DNA of 28,644 nucleotides from JANLQX01 sp043775075 (GCA_043775075.1 JAYVSS010000288.1:1-28644), one strand, 5' to 3'; shown: positions 7,611 through 17,336, counted from the stretch's first letter. Numbers and translations are program-made. The notes: generated by a model not told the origin, from the letters alone.

Positions 7611-9212
7611 CTAATCTGAGCGAAGACTCGGGTTTGTCCGTCCGCCCACTCCGAGCGAGCGTTCCCTCACCGCGGCGAGCGCACCGAGCACACCGAGGGC
7701 AGCGAAGAGCACCAGCGCAGGGAGATCGTTCCATCGGGCGTACGGCGTCAGGCCGCGGCGAAGGGTGATCGTCGCTTGGAGTGCCGTTCGCTGTTGGATG
7801 GCGCTGCGGGTCACGATCTTGCCGTCGGGAGTCATCACCGCCGAGATCCCGGTGGGCGCGGCCTGAACGACCCAACGCCGAGTTTCGCGAGCGCGGAGTC
7901 GGGCGGCGGCGAGTTGCTGAGTGGGTAGGTGCGACGATGTGAATGACGCCGCGTTGGTGGGCAGCAGGAGGGCTTGCCCGCCGGCTCGAACGCCGCTGCG
8001 GGCGCGATCGTCGAAGAATCCCTCGTAGGAAATGATGATCGCCATCGGTCCAAATGGAGTCGAGATCACTCCCGCCTTGGTGCCGGCGCGAGCATCTCTC
8101 GCTTGGAGGTCAGACGTGAATTTCTCCAGCAATGAGCGGAAATACACGACTTCGCCAAACGGAACGCGGCGCACCTTGTCATACCGTGTGGTGGTGGCAT
8201 CACCGATGTCGCCGCCCGGTCCAACAACGATCGAGAAGTTGCGAAACCGACGTGGATCATCCAGGTCGTCCTCGACCACCCCGGCGACGATCGGTGCACC
8301 GTAGGTCGTCGCCAATGTGCCGATTTGTTGGCGCTTGGTCGAAGTCGAGAACGTCGCAGCATCCACGATGTTCTCGGGCCACAGGATCAGATCCACCGGC
8401 TTGGTGATGAGCTTGGTGGCAGCCACGGCGGCGTTGAACGCGCGGTCGGGCGTGTCGTCTACCGCCTTCACCCCCAGCGGCCCGCTCCCCTGAGCGATGG
8501 CGACGCGCAGCGTTCTGCCACCGTGGGTGCCGTCCGGAAAAAGGTGGGCGGCGACGGTGACCAGGAGACACGCTGTGGCGACGGCGAATGGTGCCGTGCG
8601 CACCACCCGGCGGCTCACCGGGCGGTTGGCTGAGCGCATGACCGGGCGAGTGAACGAGCGGAGGGACAGCACCAGCGCGCCGCCAAGGAGGGCGACGATC
8701 CCGATGAGCAGAAGGCGTCCACCTATGGTGACAAGCGCAGCGAACGGTCCGTCGGCCTGGCCCAGGTCAATCCCGCCGAGGGGCAGTCCACCGAAGGGCC
8801 AGAGGCTGCGAAGCGCGTCTGCGGCAACGACGGCAGTCGCGCCACTCACTACCGAGTGGAGCCGACGGGTCTGCGTCCGGCGAGGCACCAGGACCGTGAT
8901 CGTAAGTGCAGTTACAAATACTTCGATTAGGGCGATGGCGATCCCACCGGGTAGCGAAAACTGGGTAAGCCACCACAAAGATGGGACGTACAACGCGATC
9001 GCAAAGATGACGGCGATGAGGAAGCGGCTGCGTGCTCTCGGGGCGAATTCCAACGCTGTCGGGAGCAGTCCGAGGCCGATCACGGCCAGTGGCCACCACC
9101 CCATGGGCGGGATGCTGGCGGTGGTGAGCAGGCCGCCGAGAAGGGCCAATGCTCGGCCCCGCCATTGGCCTCGCCAACGCGACGTCGGGCCGATGGTTTC
9201 TTCCGATGACAC
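7611..9212 (-). CDS. lnt: Apolipoprotein N-acyltransferase homologue with Cys-to-Ser at the catalytic position
   Basis: 533-residue membrane protein. The first ~200 residues contain several hydrophobic segments, followed by a nitrilase-fold periplasmic domain and one C-terminal membrane segment (LPALVLFAALGVLGALAAV). This is the layout of Lnt, which adds the third acyl chain to lipoproteins. The nitrilase triad would be E280 (LILWPEN), K346 (TRYDKVRRVPFGE) and a Cys in the usual ICYE/ICFE motif. Here that motif reads IISYE, with Ser395 (codon TCC at 8028-8030) where Cys is expected. The enzyme may therefore be slow, altered or inactive as a thioester-forming acyltransferase. GTG start; a GT4 gene follows 26 bp later. 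In mycobacteria Lnt is associated with a GT2 (Ppm1), so the pairing is similar but with a different transferase type. Confidence 0.88.
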   Translation of the reverse strand: MSSEETIGPTSRWRGQWRGRALALLGGLLTTASIPPMGWWPLAVIGLGLLPTALEFAPRARSRFLIAVIFAIALYVPSLWWLTQFSLPGGIAIALIEVFVTALTITVLVPRRTQTRRLHSVVSGATAVVAADALRSLWPFGGLPLGGIDLGQADGPFAALVTIGGRLLLIGIVALLGGALVLSLRSFTRPVMRSANRPVSRRVVRTAPFAVATACLLVTVAAHLFPDGTHGGRTLRVAIAQGSGPLGVKAVDDTPDRAFNAAVAATKLITKPVDLILWPENIVDAATFSTSTKRQQIGTLATTYGAPIVAGVVEDDLDDPRRFRNFSIVVGPGGDIGDATTTRYDKVRRVPFGEVVYFRSLLEKFTSDLQARDARAGTKAGVISTPFGPMAIIISYEGFFDDRARSGVRAGGQALLLPTNAASFTSSHLPTQQLAAARLRARETRRWVVQAAPTGISAVMTPDGKIVTRSAIQQRTALQATITLRRGLTPYARWNDLPALVLFAALGVLGALAAVRERSLGVGGRTNPSLRSD

Positions 9213-9220
9213 GGGCGGCG

Positions 9221-9226
9221 ATCGTA
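9221..9226 (-). promoter_or_regulatory. Putative -10 hexamer TACGAT for the lnt-like gene
   Basis: Read on the minus strand, TACGAT is 8 nt before the GTG at 9212, again with no Shine-Dalgarno in between. Together with TAACCT at 9253-9258 for the divergent SDR gene it would make two back-to-back leaderless promoters within 52 bp. Confidence 0.35.
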
Positions 9227-9252
9227 GTGGTCCGGTGGATTCGCTCGTCTCC

Positions 9253-9258
9253 TAACCT
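9253..9258 (+). promoter_or_regulatory. Putative -10 hexamer TAACCT for the SDR gene (leaderless start)
   Basis: TAACCT ends 6 nt before the ATG at 9265. The intervening bases (GGACCT) could serve as a weak ribosome site, but are too close to the ATG for a normal one. Same arrangement as at the XPB and Ku genes. Confidence 0.45.
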
Positions 9259-9264
9259 GGACCT

Positions 9265-10878
<1,614 letters not shown>

Positions 10879-10888
10879 AAAACGCCCA

Positions 10889-10947
10889 ACCCAGCTCGGC
10901 CTTTGCGGGACCCAGCTCACTGGTCTCGGTACCCACCTCGGCCTTTG
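10889..10947. repeat. Imperfect direct repeats of an ACCCA[G/C]CTCGGCCTTTG unit
   Basis: ACCCAGCTCGGCCTTTG at 10889-10905 recurs as ACCCACCTCGGCCTTTG at 10931-10947 (one mismatch in 17, period 42 bp). A partial copy (ACCCAGCTCA) lies near 10910. The second copy also supplies the left arm of the hairpin at 10930-10985. This is the whole content of the 152-bp gap between the SDR and LigD-polymerase genes. Confidence 0.75.
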
Positions 10948-10985
10948 ACCCACGAAATTCAGCGACCGGACAGCCGAGGTGGGTA
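10930..10985. terminator. 13-bp inverted repeat between convergent genes, possible bidirectional terminator
   Basis: TACCCACCTCGGC (10930-10942) and GCCGAGGTGGGTA (10973-10985) are perfect complements separated by 30 nt. They lie midway between the stops of the SDR gene (10878) and the minus-strand LigD-type polymerase gene (11031). The loop is long and there is no T-tract, so it could instead be a mobile palindromic repeat. Confidence 0.5.
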
Positions 10986-11030
10986 ACAGCCGGCTCGAAA
11001 TGGGGCCGGTGGGGCGACGCCGGTTCGCGG

Positions 11031-11891
11031 TCAGAGAGCGAAGAGGTCGCCGGTCGACGCAACCCGGTCGAGGACTACGCTGGCGACGAACCGTAGGGGG
11101 GCACCGGTGGCGCCGGCCTCGACTTCGCTCCACTCAAGCGGGGTGGACACCGTCGGCGCCGGGCGGGCTCGCAACGAATAGGCGCAGACCGTTGTTTTCG
11201 CTTGCACGTTCTGACTCCAGTCAATAAGCACCTTGCCGGGCCGCAGTTCCTTGGCTTGTTTGGCGACGATGAAATCTGGGTGAGCGAGCGCCAGACCGTC
11301 GGCCAAACGATGGGCCAGTTCGGTGGTGCCGCCTTCTCCCCTGTACGGCAAGGGCACCGACGGGATTGCGTACAACTGCATCCCTTTCGAACCGCTCGTT
11401 TTCGCTCGTAGCGTCATACCCAGTGGACCTAGTACTTCGGCAATGAGCAACGCCACCTCGCAGCACTCAGCGATACCGGTGCCCGGTCCTGGGTCGAGGT
11501 CAAACACAATGCGATCAGGATCCCAACAGTCATCAGCGGTGCGGTGCAGCGGAACGTGGAGCTCAAGGGATGCCAGGTTGGCCATCCACACCAGAGTGGG
11601 CAGATCGCGGCACACGATGTAGGTGTTGTCGCGCAGGGCCACCCGCTCCACCCAATCGGGAGCGTGCGACGGAATGTTCTTGTTGTAGAAGCTCTGGCCG
11701 TCTACCCCGTTCGGGTAGCGCTTCATCGTGATGTTCCGGCCACTTAAGTGAGGCAGGAGGACCGGTGCTATGCGCACGTAGTAGTCAATCACCTGGCCCT
11801 TGGTGGTGCCATCTGGATAGAGAACTTTGTCAAGGTTCGTCAGTGTGAGCTGACGACCTTCGATCTCGGTAACCAGGCCCTGACCGGCCAT
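11031..11891 (-). CDS. ligD: LigD-type NHEJ polymerase (primase-like) domain protein, stand-alone
   Basis: 286-residue archaeo-eukaryotic primase-type polymerase, equivalent to the polymerase domain of LigD, which fills gaps with (ribo)nucleotides at broken ends held by Ku. Recognisable blocks are REGRQLTLTNLDKVLYP-like (EGRQLTLTNLDKVLYPDGTTKGQVIDYYVRIA), KRYPNGVDGQSFYNKN, the metal-binding DLD (D131 and D133 in VFDLDPGPGT), TSGSKGMQLY, and VLIDWSQN near the end. There is no ligase or phosphoesterase domain; the length matches the domain alone. ATG 11891 is chosen because it starts 37 bp after the Ku stop with GGGAG upstream; the open frame continues into Ku but that is overlap. The ligase partner is probably the protein encoded at 19546-20484. 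Confidence 0.92.
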   Translation of the reverse strand: MAGQGLVTEIEGRQLTLTNLDKVLYPDGTTKGQVIDYYVRIAPVLLPHLSGRNITMKRYPNGVDGQSFYNKNIPSHAPDWVERVALRDNTYIVCRDLPTLVWMANLASLELHVPLHRTADDCWDPDRIVFDLDPGPGTGIAECCEVALLIAEVLGPLGMTLRAKTSGSKGMQLYAIPSVPLPYRGEGGTTELAHRLADGLALAHPDFIVAKQAKELRPGKVLIDWSQNVQAKTTVCAYSLRARPAPTVSTPLEWSEVEAGATGAPLRFVASVVLDRVASTGDLFAL

Positions 11892-11928
11892 CGCCCTACC
11901 AAGCTCCCAGCGGGGATCGCATGGGCGC

Positions 11929-12732
11929 TTACGAAGCCTTCTTGGCCTTGGCCGCGGCCAACGACGCTTCCAGCGCGGCCATGAGATCAACGACCTTGGG
12001 CGCCTCGCTCGGGGCGGGGAGTTCGTAGACCGTGCCCATTGACTTGGCCTCGATGAGGGCCTGAACCTTTTCACGGTATTCGTCTCGATATCGCGAGGCG
12101 TCGAAGTGATCCGACGCACTTGTTTCCACAAGCATCTTGGCCATTGCCAGTTCCTTGTCGGCGATCTCGATCGAACCATCCGGTAGCCCATCGATTTCGG
12201 ACGGGTCCACCACTTCGTCGGCGTAGAGCAGCGTCTCCATGCACAGAAGATCGCCGAGCGGACGAATCACCACGAGGTACTCCTTCGTGCGCAGAACCAC
12301 CTTGGCGATCGCCACCTTGCGAGTCTCGGCCATGGCCTTCACGAGCAATGCGTAAGGCCGGGCGCCCCCTTTGTCCGGAGCGATGTAGTACGCCTTTTCG
12401 AAGTACACAGGATCGATGTCGTCCAGGTCAACGAACTCAAGGATCTGCAGGGTCCTGTCGTTGTTGGCATTGCGCGGGGCGAGACCCTCGAGTTCCTCGG
12501 CTTCGATGACCACGTAACGATCACCGCCGAGGTCGTAGCCCTTGACGATGTCTTCACCCGACACCTCCTCACCGGTGACCGAGGAGACGCGCTTCTGTTT
12601 GATACGCGCGCCGGTGGACTTCTCCAGCTGATTGAAGGAGATGTCCTTCGAGCGCTGCGCCGTGTAGAGCTTCACCGGCACGCTCAGCAGAGCAAAGCTG
12701 ATTGTTCCGGTCCAGGTCGGTCGGGCTGCCAT
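11929..12732 (-). CDS. ku: Ku protein, DNA double-strand-break end-binding
   Basis: 267-residue bacterial Ku, a homodimeric ring that binds DNA ends and recruits LigD-type enzymes. The N-terminus (MAARPTWTGTISFALLSVPVKLYTA) and the blocks FNQLEKSTGARIKQKRV, GYDLGGDRYVVIEAEEL, FEKAYYIAPDKGGARPYALL and REKVQALIEAK are typical. The end is a short helical/lysine segment (AALEASLAAAKAKKAS) rather than a long basic tail. It starts only 9 nt after the molybdopterin subunit stop and has TAACCT 6 nt ahead of the ATG, so it may have its own leaderless promoter as well as read-through from the upstream genes. The LigD polymerase gene follows. Confidence 0.97.
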   Translation of the reverse strand: MAARPTWTGTISFALLSVPVKLYTAQRSKDISFNQLEKSTGARIKQKRVSSVTGEEVSGEDIVKGYDLGGDRYVVIEAEELEGLAPRNANNDRTLQILEFVDLDDIDPVYFEKAYYIAPDKGGARPYALLVKAMAETRKVAIAKVVLRTKEYLVVIRPLGDLLCMETLLYADEVVDPSEIDGLPDGSIEIADKELAMAKMLVETSASDHFDASRYRDEYREKVQALIEAKSMGTVYELPAPSEAPKVVDLMAALEASLAAAKAKKAS

Positions 12733-12738
12733 GGTGCA

Positions 12739-12744
12739 AGGTTA
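12739..12744 (-). promoter_or_regulatory. Putative -10 hexamer TAACCT for the Ku gene, overlapping the upstream stop codon
   Basis: On the minus strand TAACCT ends 6 nt before the Ku ATG and includes the TAA stop of the upstream molybdopterin-subunit gene. It is the third instance in this window of this hexamer directly ahead of a start codon. Confidence 0.4.
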
Positions 12745-14997
12745 CCGGGCGTTTTGCTCGGCCATCTTAAGCCCGGCCAGTACCCGCGAAGGGGTGAGCG
12801 GGAACTGGTCGAACCATACGCCGGTAGCGTCGTGAAGGGCCGCAGTGACGGCGGGAGCGTAGGTCATGAACGGCATTTCCGACATCCCTCGCACCCCAAA
12901 CGGACCGAGCGGATCGGCCAACTCCAGGACCACCGAATCAACGCGACGGGGGATGTCCCCGATGCCGGGAATGAGATAACCGGAGAACCGCGGGTTGGTG
13001 ATGTGCCCGTCTTTCACCTGCAGATCCTCACTCATCGTGTACCCGTGAGCCTGGACCACGCATCCCTCGATCTGACCAACCACCCCGAGCGGATTCACTG
13101 CGCGCCCAACGTCATGGGTACTTACGACCCGATCGATGACGATGTGACCGGTCTCCGTATCAACGCTCAGCTCGACCACCTGGGCAACGTAGCCATAGGC
13201 GAAGTTGGGGGTGCAGGAGCCATCAATCTCGCTGAGCGCTTCGGTGGGCGGCGGGACATAACGGAATCGACCAACGGCCGGCCGGGCGCCATCGCGCCAG
13301 GCCTTCTCCGCCTCCTCTGCGGCGCCGAGAATCGAGTTCCCCGACATCCACGTGAGGCGGCTGGCGCTGGCCGAGCCGGAGTCTCCCGACGACGCCGTGT
13401 CCGAGAAGACGCCCTTCACGTTCTCCACATCGAGACCGACGGCTTCAGCCGCCATCTGGAGAAATGCGGTGTGGGACCCCTGGCCAACGTCGGCTCCACC
13501 ATGAAAGACCGTGCCGCTCGTTGGAGTCTCGTCGCTGTCGTCGCCGAAGAGATGAATCTCGGCCTCACAACGCTCGGGGAAACCAAACGAGAAGCCAACG
13601 TTCTTATACGCGCAGGCGATGCCCCGACCACGCTTGATGGCCACCGCCACGGCGGGCAATGAGGCGATGGGAGAAAACGGTTCGATGGACGCCAGCGGGG
13701 CGTCGAATTGGGAGTTGATCGCGCAGGCATCGAGGACCTCGGGCATCGTGACGCCCTGGGGCATCGGAGTTTGGGTGATCCCGATGCTTCCCTCACGCAG
13801 GATGTTCTTGCGGCGGATCTCTACGGGATCGATATCAAGCGCGCTTGCCAACTTGTTCATCTGCGATTCGGCCACGAAGGCACCCTGCGGTCCACCGAAC
13901 CCGCGGAACGCCCCGCCAATTGCGGCGTTGGTGTACACCCCGAAGCTATCGACGCGAGCGTTCTCCACCTGGTACGCCCCGCACACGGCAAGGTGGAGAT
14001 TGCCCAGCACTTTGTTCGTCGTGTAGTTGTAACCGCCGGCGTCGAGATAGCAATCGGCTTCGGCCACCAGCAGCGTGCCATCGACTGCGGCACCCCACTT
14101 GGCATGGACGGTTCCGCGGTGCCGCTTGTGGTGGCCAACGATCGATTCCTCGCGTGACCACACGCTCGCCACTTTGCGATGAATGCCCAGCTCGCGTATC
14201 CGCTTGGCCGCCAGAGCCATGACGATCTGCAGGGTCATGTCTTCTCGGCCACCAAACGCTCCGCCGATGGTCGGATAGATAACCCTCAGTGTGCTTATGG
14301 AAACGTCGAGAGCATGGGCGATTTGCTCGAGGTCCTCATGCGTCCATTGCCCGGCGACCTCCACGGTGATGCGGTCCTCCTCGTCGACGTAGGACACCGC
14401 CGCCTCCGGCTGGAGGTAGGCATGTTCCTGGTAGGGGAACACGTAATCCGCCTCCACCGTGACCGCCACCCGCTTCCATGCCTCGAGGGGGTCACCTTTG
14501 CGAATCACGTAGTGCGTATACGCGTTGGTATCGAGGTTGTTTTCCGGATGGATCAACGTGGTGTTGTTGAGCGCCTCCCTGATGTCGGCGACGATCGGAA
14601 GCGGTTCCCACTCGACCACGATGGCCTCAGCGGCGGTGTTGGCGGCATCGATCGTCTCAGCGATGATCAAGCAGAGCGCGTCCGCCTCCCATCGGCTCAC
14701 GTCGCACGGGACGTTTGAACGTCCAGTGTGCTCGAGCCCGATAAACACAGGCTGGTCGAAGAGCGTGAGTCCGTATTCGTTCACCGGAACGTCGGCTGAG
14801 GCGATGATGCTGACGACGCCAGCAGTGGCGCAGGCGGCATCGAGATCGAGGTGAACCAGGCGCGCATGCGGTTGGTTGGTGAAGACCACCTTGGCGTGCA
14901 GGGCGTCTATCGGAATGAGATCGGCGGGGTAGGTCGCCTCTCCGGTCGCTTTGGTCCGGGCATCTCGCCGGAGCATGGAAGTTCCGACAGCCATCAC
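12742..14997 (-). CDS. Xanthine dehydrogenase family, molybdopterin-binding subunit
   Basis: 751-residue large subunit of a molybdenum hydroxylase. Recognised blocks: substrate/cofactor region TIGGAFGGRED, then YTNAAIGGAFRGFGGPQGAF, where R365 matches the Arg of xanthine dehydrogenases in FRGFGGPQG, then GGADVGQGSHTAFLQMAAEAVG, and the catalytic Glu E707 in GMSEMPF. These favour a purine or related heterocycle as substrate, but aldehyde or carboxylated substrates cannot be excluded. GTG 14997 overlaps the TGA of the upstream FAD/FeS gene; the ATG right after it (14994) is equally possible. With that gene it would make the complete Mo/FeS/FAD enzyme from two chains. Maturation factors (XdhC-like) are not in the window. 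Confidence 0.92.
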   Translation of the reverse strand: MMAVGTSMLRRDARTKATGEATYPADLIPIDALHAKVVFTNQPHARLVHLDLDAACATAGVVSIIASADVPVNEYGLTLFDQPVFIGLEHTGRSNVPCDVSRWEADALCLIIAETIDAANTAAEAIVVEWEPLPIVADIREALNNTTLIHPENNLDTNAYTHYVIRKGDPLEAWKRVAVTVEADYVFPYQEHAYLQPEAAVSYVDEEDRITVEVAGQWTHEDLEQIAHALDVSISTLRVIYPTIGGAFGGREDMTLQIVMALAAKRIRELGIHRKVASVWSREESIVGHHKRHRGTVHAKWGAAVDGTLLVAEADCYLDAGGYNYTTNKVLGNLHLAVCGAYQVENARVDSFGVYTNAAIGGAFRGFGGPQGAFVAESQMNKLASALDIDPVEIRRKNILREGSIGITQTPMPQGVTMPEVLDACAINSQFDAPLASIEPFSPIASLPAVAVAIKRGRGIACAYKNVGFSFGFPERCEAEIHLFGDDSDETPTSGTVFHGGADVGQGSHTAFLQMAAEAVGLDVENVKGVFSDTASSGDSGSASASRLTWMSGNSILGAAEEAEKAWRDGARPAVGRFRYVPPPTEALSEIDGSCTPNFAYGYVAQVVELSVDTETGHIVIDRVVSTHDVGRAVNPLGVVGQIEGCVVQAHGYTMSEDLQVKDGHITNPRFSGYLIPGIGDIPRRVDSVVLELADPLGPFGVRGMSEMPFMTYAPAVTAALHDATGVWFDQFPLTPSRVLAGLKMAEQNAR

Positions 14998-16517
14998 TTC
15001 ACCTCGCCAGTCGTGTCGCTCGCGGTGGTGCTGTTCGTTTCGCCAGTGCTCTGTGTACGTACGATCTCAGCCGCTTGTTCGACCGCCTCGATGATTTTGT
15101 AATACCCCGTACATCGACACAGGTTGCCAGCGAGCCCATGGGTGATCTGTTCGCGTGTGGGCGACGGGGTCTCGCTGATCAGAGCGGCGCCGGCCACCAA
15201 GAAGCCCGGAATGCAGAAGCCGCATTGCACCGCCCCCTTCTCCACAAACGCCGACTGGATGGAATGCAGCGATGCGATCGTCGCCAGACCCTCGACCGTG
15301 GTGATGTGGGCGTTGTCGGCCCGGGCGGCCGGCACGAGACATGACATCACGGCCACGCCGTCGAGCATCACCGTGCAGGCCCCGCACTCCCCTTCGGCGC
15401 ATCCTTCCTTGGTGCCGGTGAGCTGAAGCTCATCGCGCAGCCAATCGAGCAGGGTGGCGCCGACGGCATTGGGGGCGAAGCGCATTTCGTTGTTGACCGT
15501 CGTGGTGATCGCTGTGGAGGCATCGATGAGTCCGTGGCTACTCGGGCTCGGTTGCGCCGGGGCGGTGGGCGAGCGCAGGCAGGGCGCGGCGTGCGGCCAA
15601 CGCTCGGCCTGACGGTTGGCGGCGAGGGTTTGCAACGTTCGCCTGACGAGCACGGCGGTCGTGTCATTGCGATAGGTGGCCGTGGCCCGCACATCGTCGA
15701 GCGGCGTGGCAGCATCACTAACCGCTGCGGCGGCTCCGGCAATCGTCAGTTCGCTTAGTGGTTGGCCGACGAGAGCGTCGGCGGCGGCATCGACCACGAG
15801 AACCGTCGACGCCACACTCCCTATAGCTATGCGCGCTGAGGAGACTGTCGTATTGTCTTCAGCGAAGCCAACGACGGCGGCGAGGTGCACCACAGAAATT
15901 GCCTGGGCCGTGCGGTTGCCCAGCTTGACGTAGAGCCCGCGCTCGTTGGCCGACAACAGCCGAACGCGGAGTTCAGTAACCAGTTCGTCGTCGGCCCGTT
16001 CGGTGGTGCGGAAACCGGTGATGAATTTGTGTAGGGGAAGCGTCCGGGTACCCCGGACCGATCGGAGCGTGACGCTGGCGCCGAGCGCCAACAGGGCGGA
16101 GAGCGTGTCGTTGGCCGGACTGGCGGTGACAATATTTCCCACCAACGTGGCCCGATTGCGGAGCTGAGGCGAACCAACCTCCCAACATGCCTGGGCCAGC
16201 GGCAACGCCCGGGCGACCAACGGAGCTGATTGCACGACGTCGTTGTGGGTGACCATCGGTCCGAGGATCGCTTCGTCGCCCGTGATGGTGATCGAGTTGG
16301 CGCCCGGTATACGTGACAGGTCGATGAGGAGGGCCAGACCGGCCCGGGCATTTCGATCGATTTCCACCAGCAGGTCGGTGCCACCGGCAACGGGGCGAGC
16401 AGAACGGCCGTACGTGCCCAGCAGTTTCACGGCGTCGTCGACCGAAGGTGGAGCGACGTACGCGGGGGGTGGTGCAGTGTGGCGCTGGACAGGATGCAGA
16501 TGGGTTGCCGTGCTCAT
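14994..16517 (-). CDS. Fused FAD-binding and [2Fe-2S] subunit of a xanthine dehydrogenase-family enzyme
   Basis: 507 residues joining two electron-transfer subunits. Residues about 18-300 form the FAD (CoxM/XdhB-like) domain: RPVAGGTDLLVEI, GSPQLRNRATLVGNIVTASPANDTL and the CODH flavoprotein C-terminal part. A Pro/Ser-rich linker (about 310-335) leads to the ferredoxin-like domain with C373, C378, C381 and C393, then the second cluster domain with C432, C435, C467 and C469 (CGFC...CRC). In xanthine dehydrogenases with both on one chain the order is FeS then FAD, so this is the reverse. ATG 16517 has GGAAGG 6 nt upstream. It passes electrons from the Mo subunit encoded immediately after; final acceptor unknown. 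Confidence 0.92.
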   Translation of the reverse strand: MSTATHLHPVQRHTAPPPAYVAPPSVDDAVKLLGTYGRSARPVAGGTDLLVEIDRNARAGLALLIDLSRIPGANSITITGDEAILGPMVTHNDVVQSAPLVARALPLAQACWEVGSPQLRNRATLVGNIVTASPANDTLSALLALGASVTLRSVRGTRTLPLHKFITGFRTTERADDELVTELRVRLLSANERGLYVKLGNRTAQAISVVHLAAVVGFAEDNTTVSSARIAIGSVASTVLVVDAAADALVGQPLSELTIAGAAAAVSDAATPLDDVRATATYRNDTTAVLVRRTLQTLAANRQAERWPHAAPCLRSPTAPAQPSPSSHGLIDASTAITTTVNNEMRFAPNAVGATLLDWLRDELQLTGTKEGCAEGECGACTVMLDGVAVMSCLVPAARADNAHITTVEGLATIASLHSIQSAFVEKGAVQCGFCIPGFLVAGAALISETPSPTREQITHGLAGNLCRCTGYYKIIEAVEQAAEIVRTQSTGETNSTTASDTTGEVK

Positions 16518-16541
16518 GAGATGCCTTCCGGGTGGATCGAA

Positions 16542-17315
16542 TTACCGGGTGCGGGGGCGTTGACGAACGAGGGTGAATCGCATCGCTGAAGCCGAGGAGC
16601 GAGTTGATGGGTACCAGTTGCGGCTCCACCAAATGGGCGTGTTGTCCGCCGTGTATCCGGTCTCGGTGATCTGCAGCACGGCGGTGTGTCGGGGGATCGG
16701 TCGGCCCGGATACAGCACAGCCGCGCTTGTCACGGCAGCGACATCGCTGAGTTGGTATTCCGTGGGCGCATTCGTACGTACACGGAGGAAATCGAAGAGG
16801 GGCTCAGTCTGCGCGGGTTTCTTGACGCACCGGTTGGCCAATGCCGTTCCGAGCAGACGAACGGGGATGGCGCACTGGATGAAGATCAACGGTTCGCCAT
16901 CTGCCAAGAATGTTTTCGCCGTGCGGAGAACCAGGTCATCTTCGCCCAGACCCAAAGCGACCGCGACCTCGTCGCTGGCGGGTTCGATCGCCCCCTCGTC
17001 GAAACGAACGGTCACGTTGGCCCCGTTCCGTCCGAGCACCTCACCGAGATCACGCGCTTCGGTCAACGTGTGGGAAAGTGAGGACCCGGCGGCCGTCACG
17101 AAACTTCCTCGCCCTTGATGACTGACGATCAAGCCCCGGCGGGCGAGGGCGCCCACGGCGGTGCGGACCGTGGCCCGGCTCACTCCCAGGGCAGCCGCCA
17201 ACTCATGCTCGGTGGGGACGCGGTCGCCCGGCGCAAACTCTCCAGCGGTGATTCGCTCAGCAATCGTCGCCTCCACCTGGGACGCCAGGGTGAGGGCGCG
17301 GGCGAGTCGGACCAT
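16542..17315 (-). CDS. GntR-family transcriptional regulator with UTRA domain (HutC type)
   Basis: 257 residues. The winged helix-turn-helix lies at about 12-75 (IAERITAGEFAPGDRVPTEHELAAALGVSRATVRTAVGALARRGLIVSHQGRGSFV), and the remaining part (about 90-245) fits the UTRA ligand-binding fold (LRTAKTFLADGEPLIFIQCAIP..., WWSRNWYPSTRSSASAMRFTLV). HutC-type regulators sense small metabolites. Standing 24 nt ahead of the molybdenum hydroxylase genes and co-directional with them, it probably controls that operon and itself; ligand unknown. A perfect short palindrome lies just upstream of its start. Confidence 0.93.
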   Translation of the reverse strand: MVRLARALTLASQVEATIAERITAGEFAPGDRVPTEHELAAALGVSRATVRTAVGALARRGLIVSHQGRGSFVTAAGSSLSHTLTEARDLGEVLGRNGANVTVRFDEGAIEPASDEVAVALGLGEDDLVLRTAKTFLADGEPLIFIQCAIPVRLLGTALANRCVKKPAQTEPLFDFLRVRTNAPTEYQLSDVAAVTSAAVLYPGRPIPRHTAVLQITETGYTADNTPIWWSRNWYPSTRSSASAMRFTLVRQRPRTR

Positions 17316-17321
17316 GCACGC

Positions 17322-17327
17322 ATACTA
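17322..17327 (-). promoter_or_regulatory. Putative -10 hexamer TAGTAT for the GntR gene (leaderless start)
   Basis: Read on the minus strand, TAGTAT ends 6 nt before the ATG at 17315, and there is no ribosome site between them. The palindrome at 17337-17348 would then overlie the spacer and -35 region. Confidence 0.45.
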
Positions 17328-17336
17328 AGCCGATCT

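Noticed and set aside
7585..7875. Upstream extension of the GT4 gene
   Set aside because: It runs through the end of the lnt-like gene and has no glycosyltransferase similarity; the domain begins near RIAWLVYRG.
8497..9255. 252-residue plus-strand open frame opposite lnt
   Set aside because: It mirrors the membrane-segment codons; Arg/Pro-rich; no independent ribosome site.
11892..12191. Longer N-terminus for the LigD-type polymerase
   Set aside because: It lies inside Ku in another frame; the polymerase domain is complete from ATG 11891.
12754..13662. 302-residue plus-strand open frame opposite the molybdopterin subunit
   Set aside because: Antisense shadow; the minus-strand gene has unmistakable family motifs throughout.
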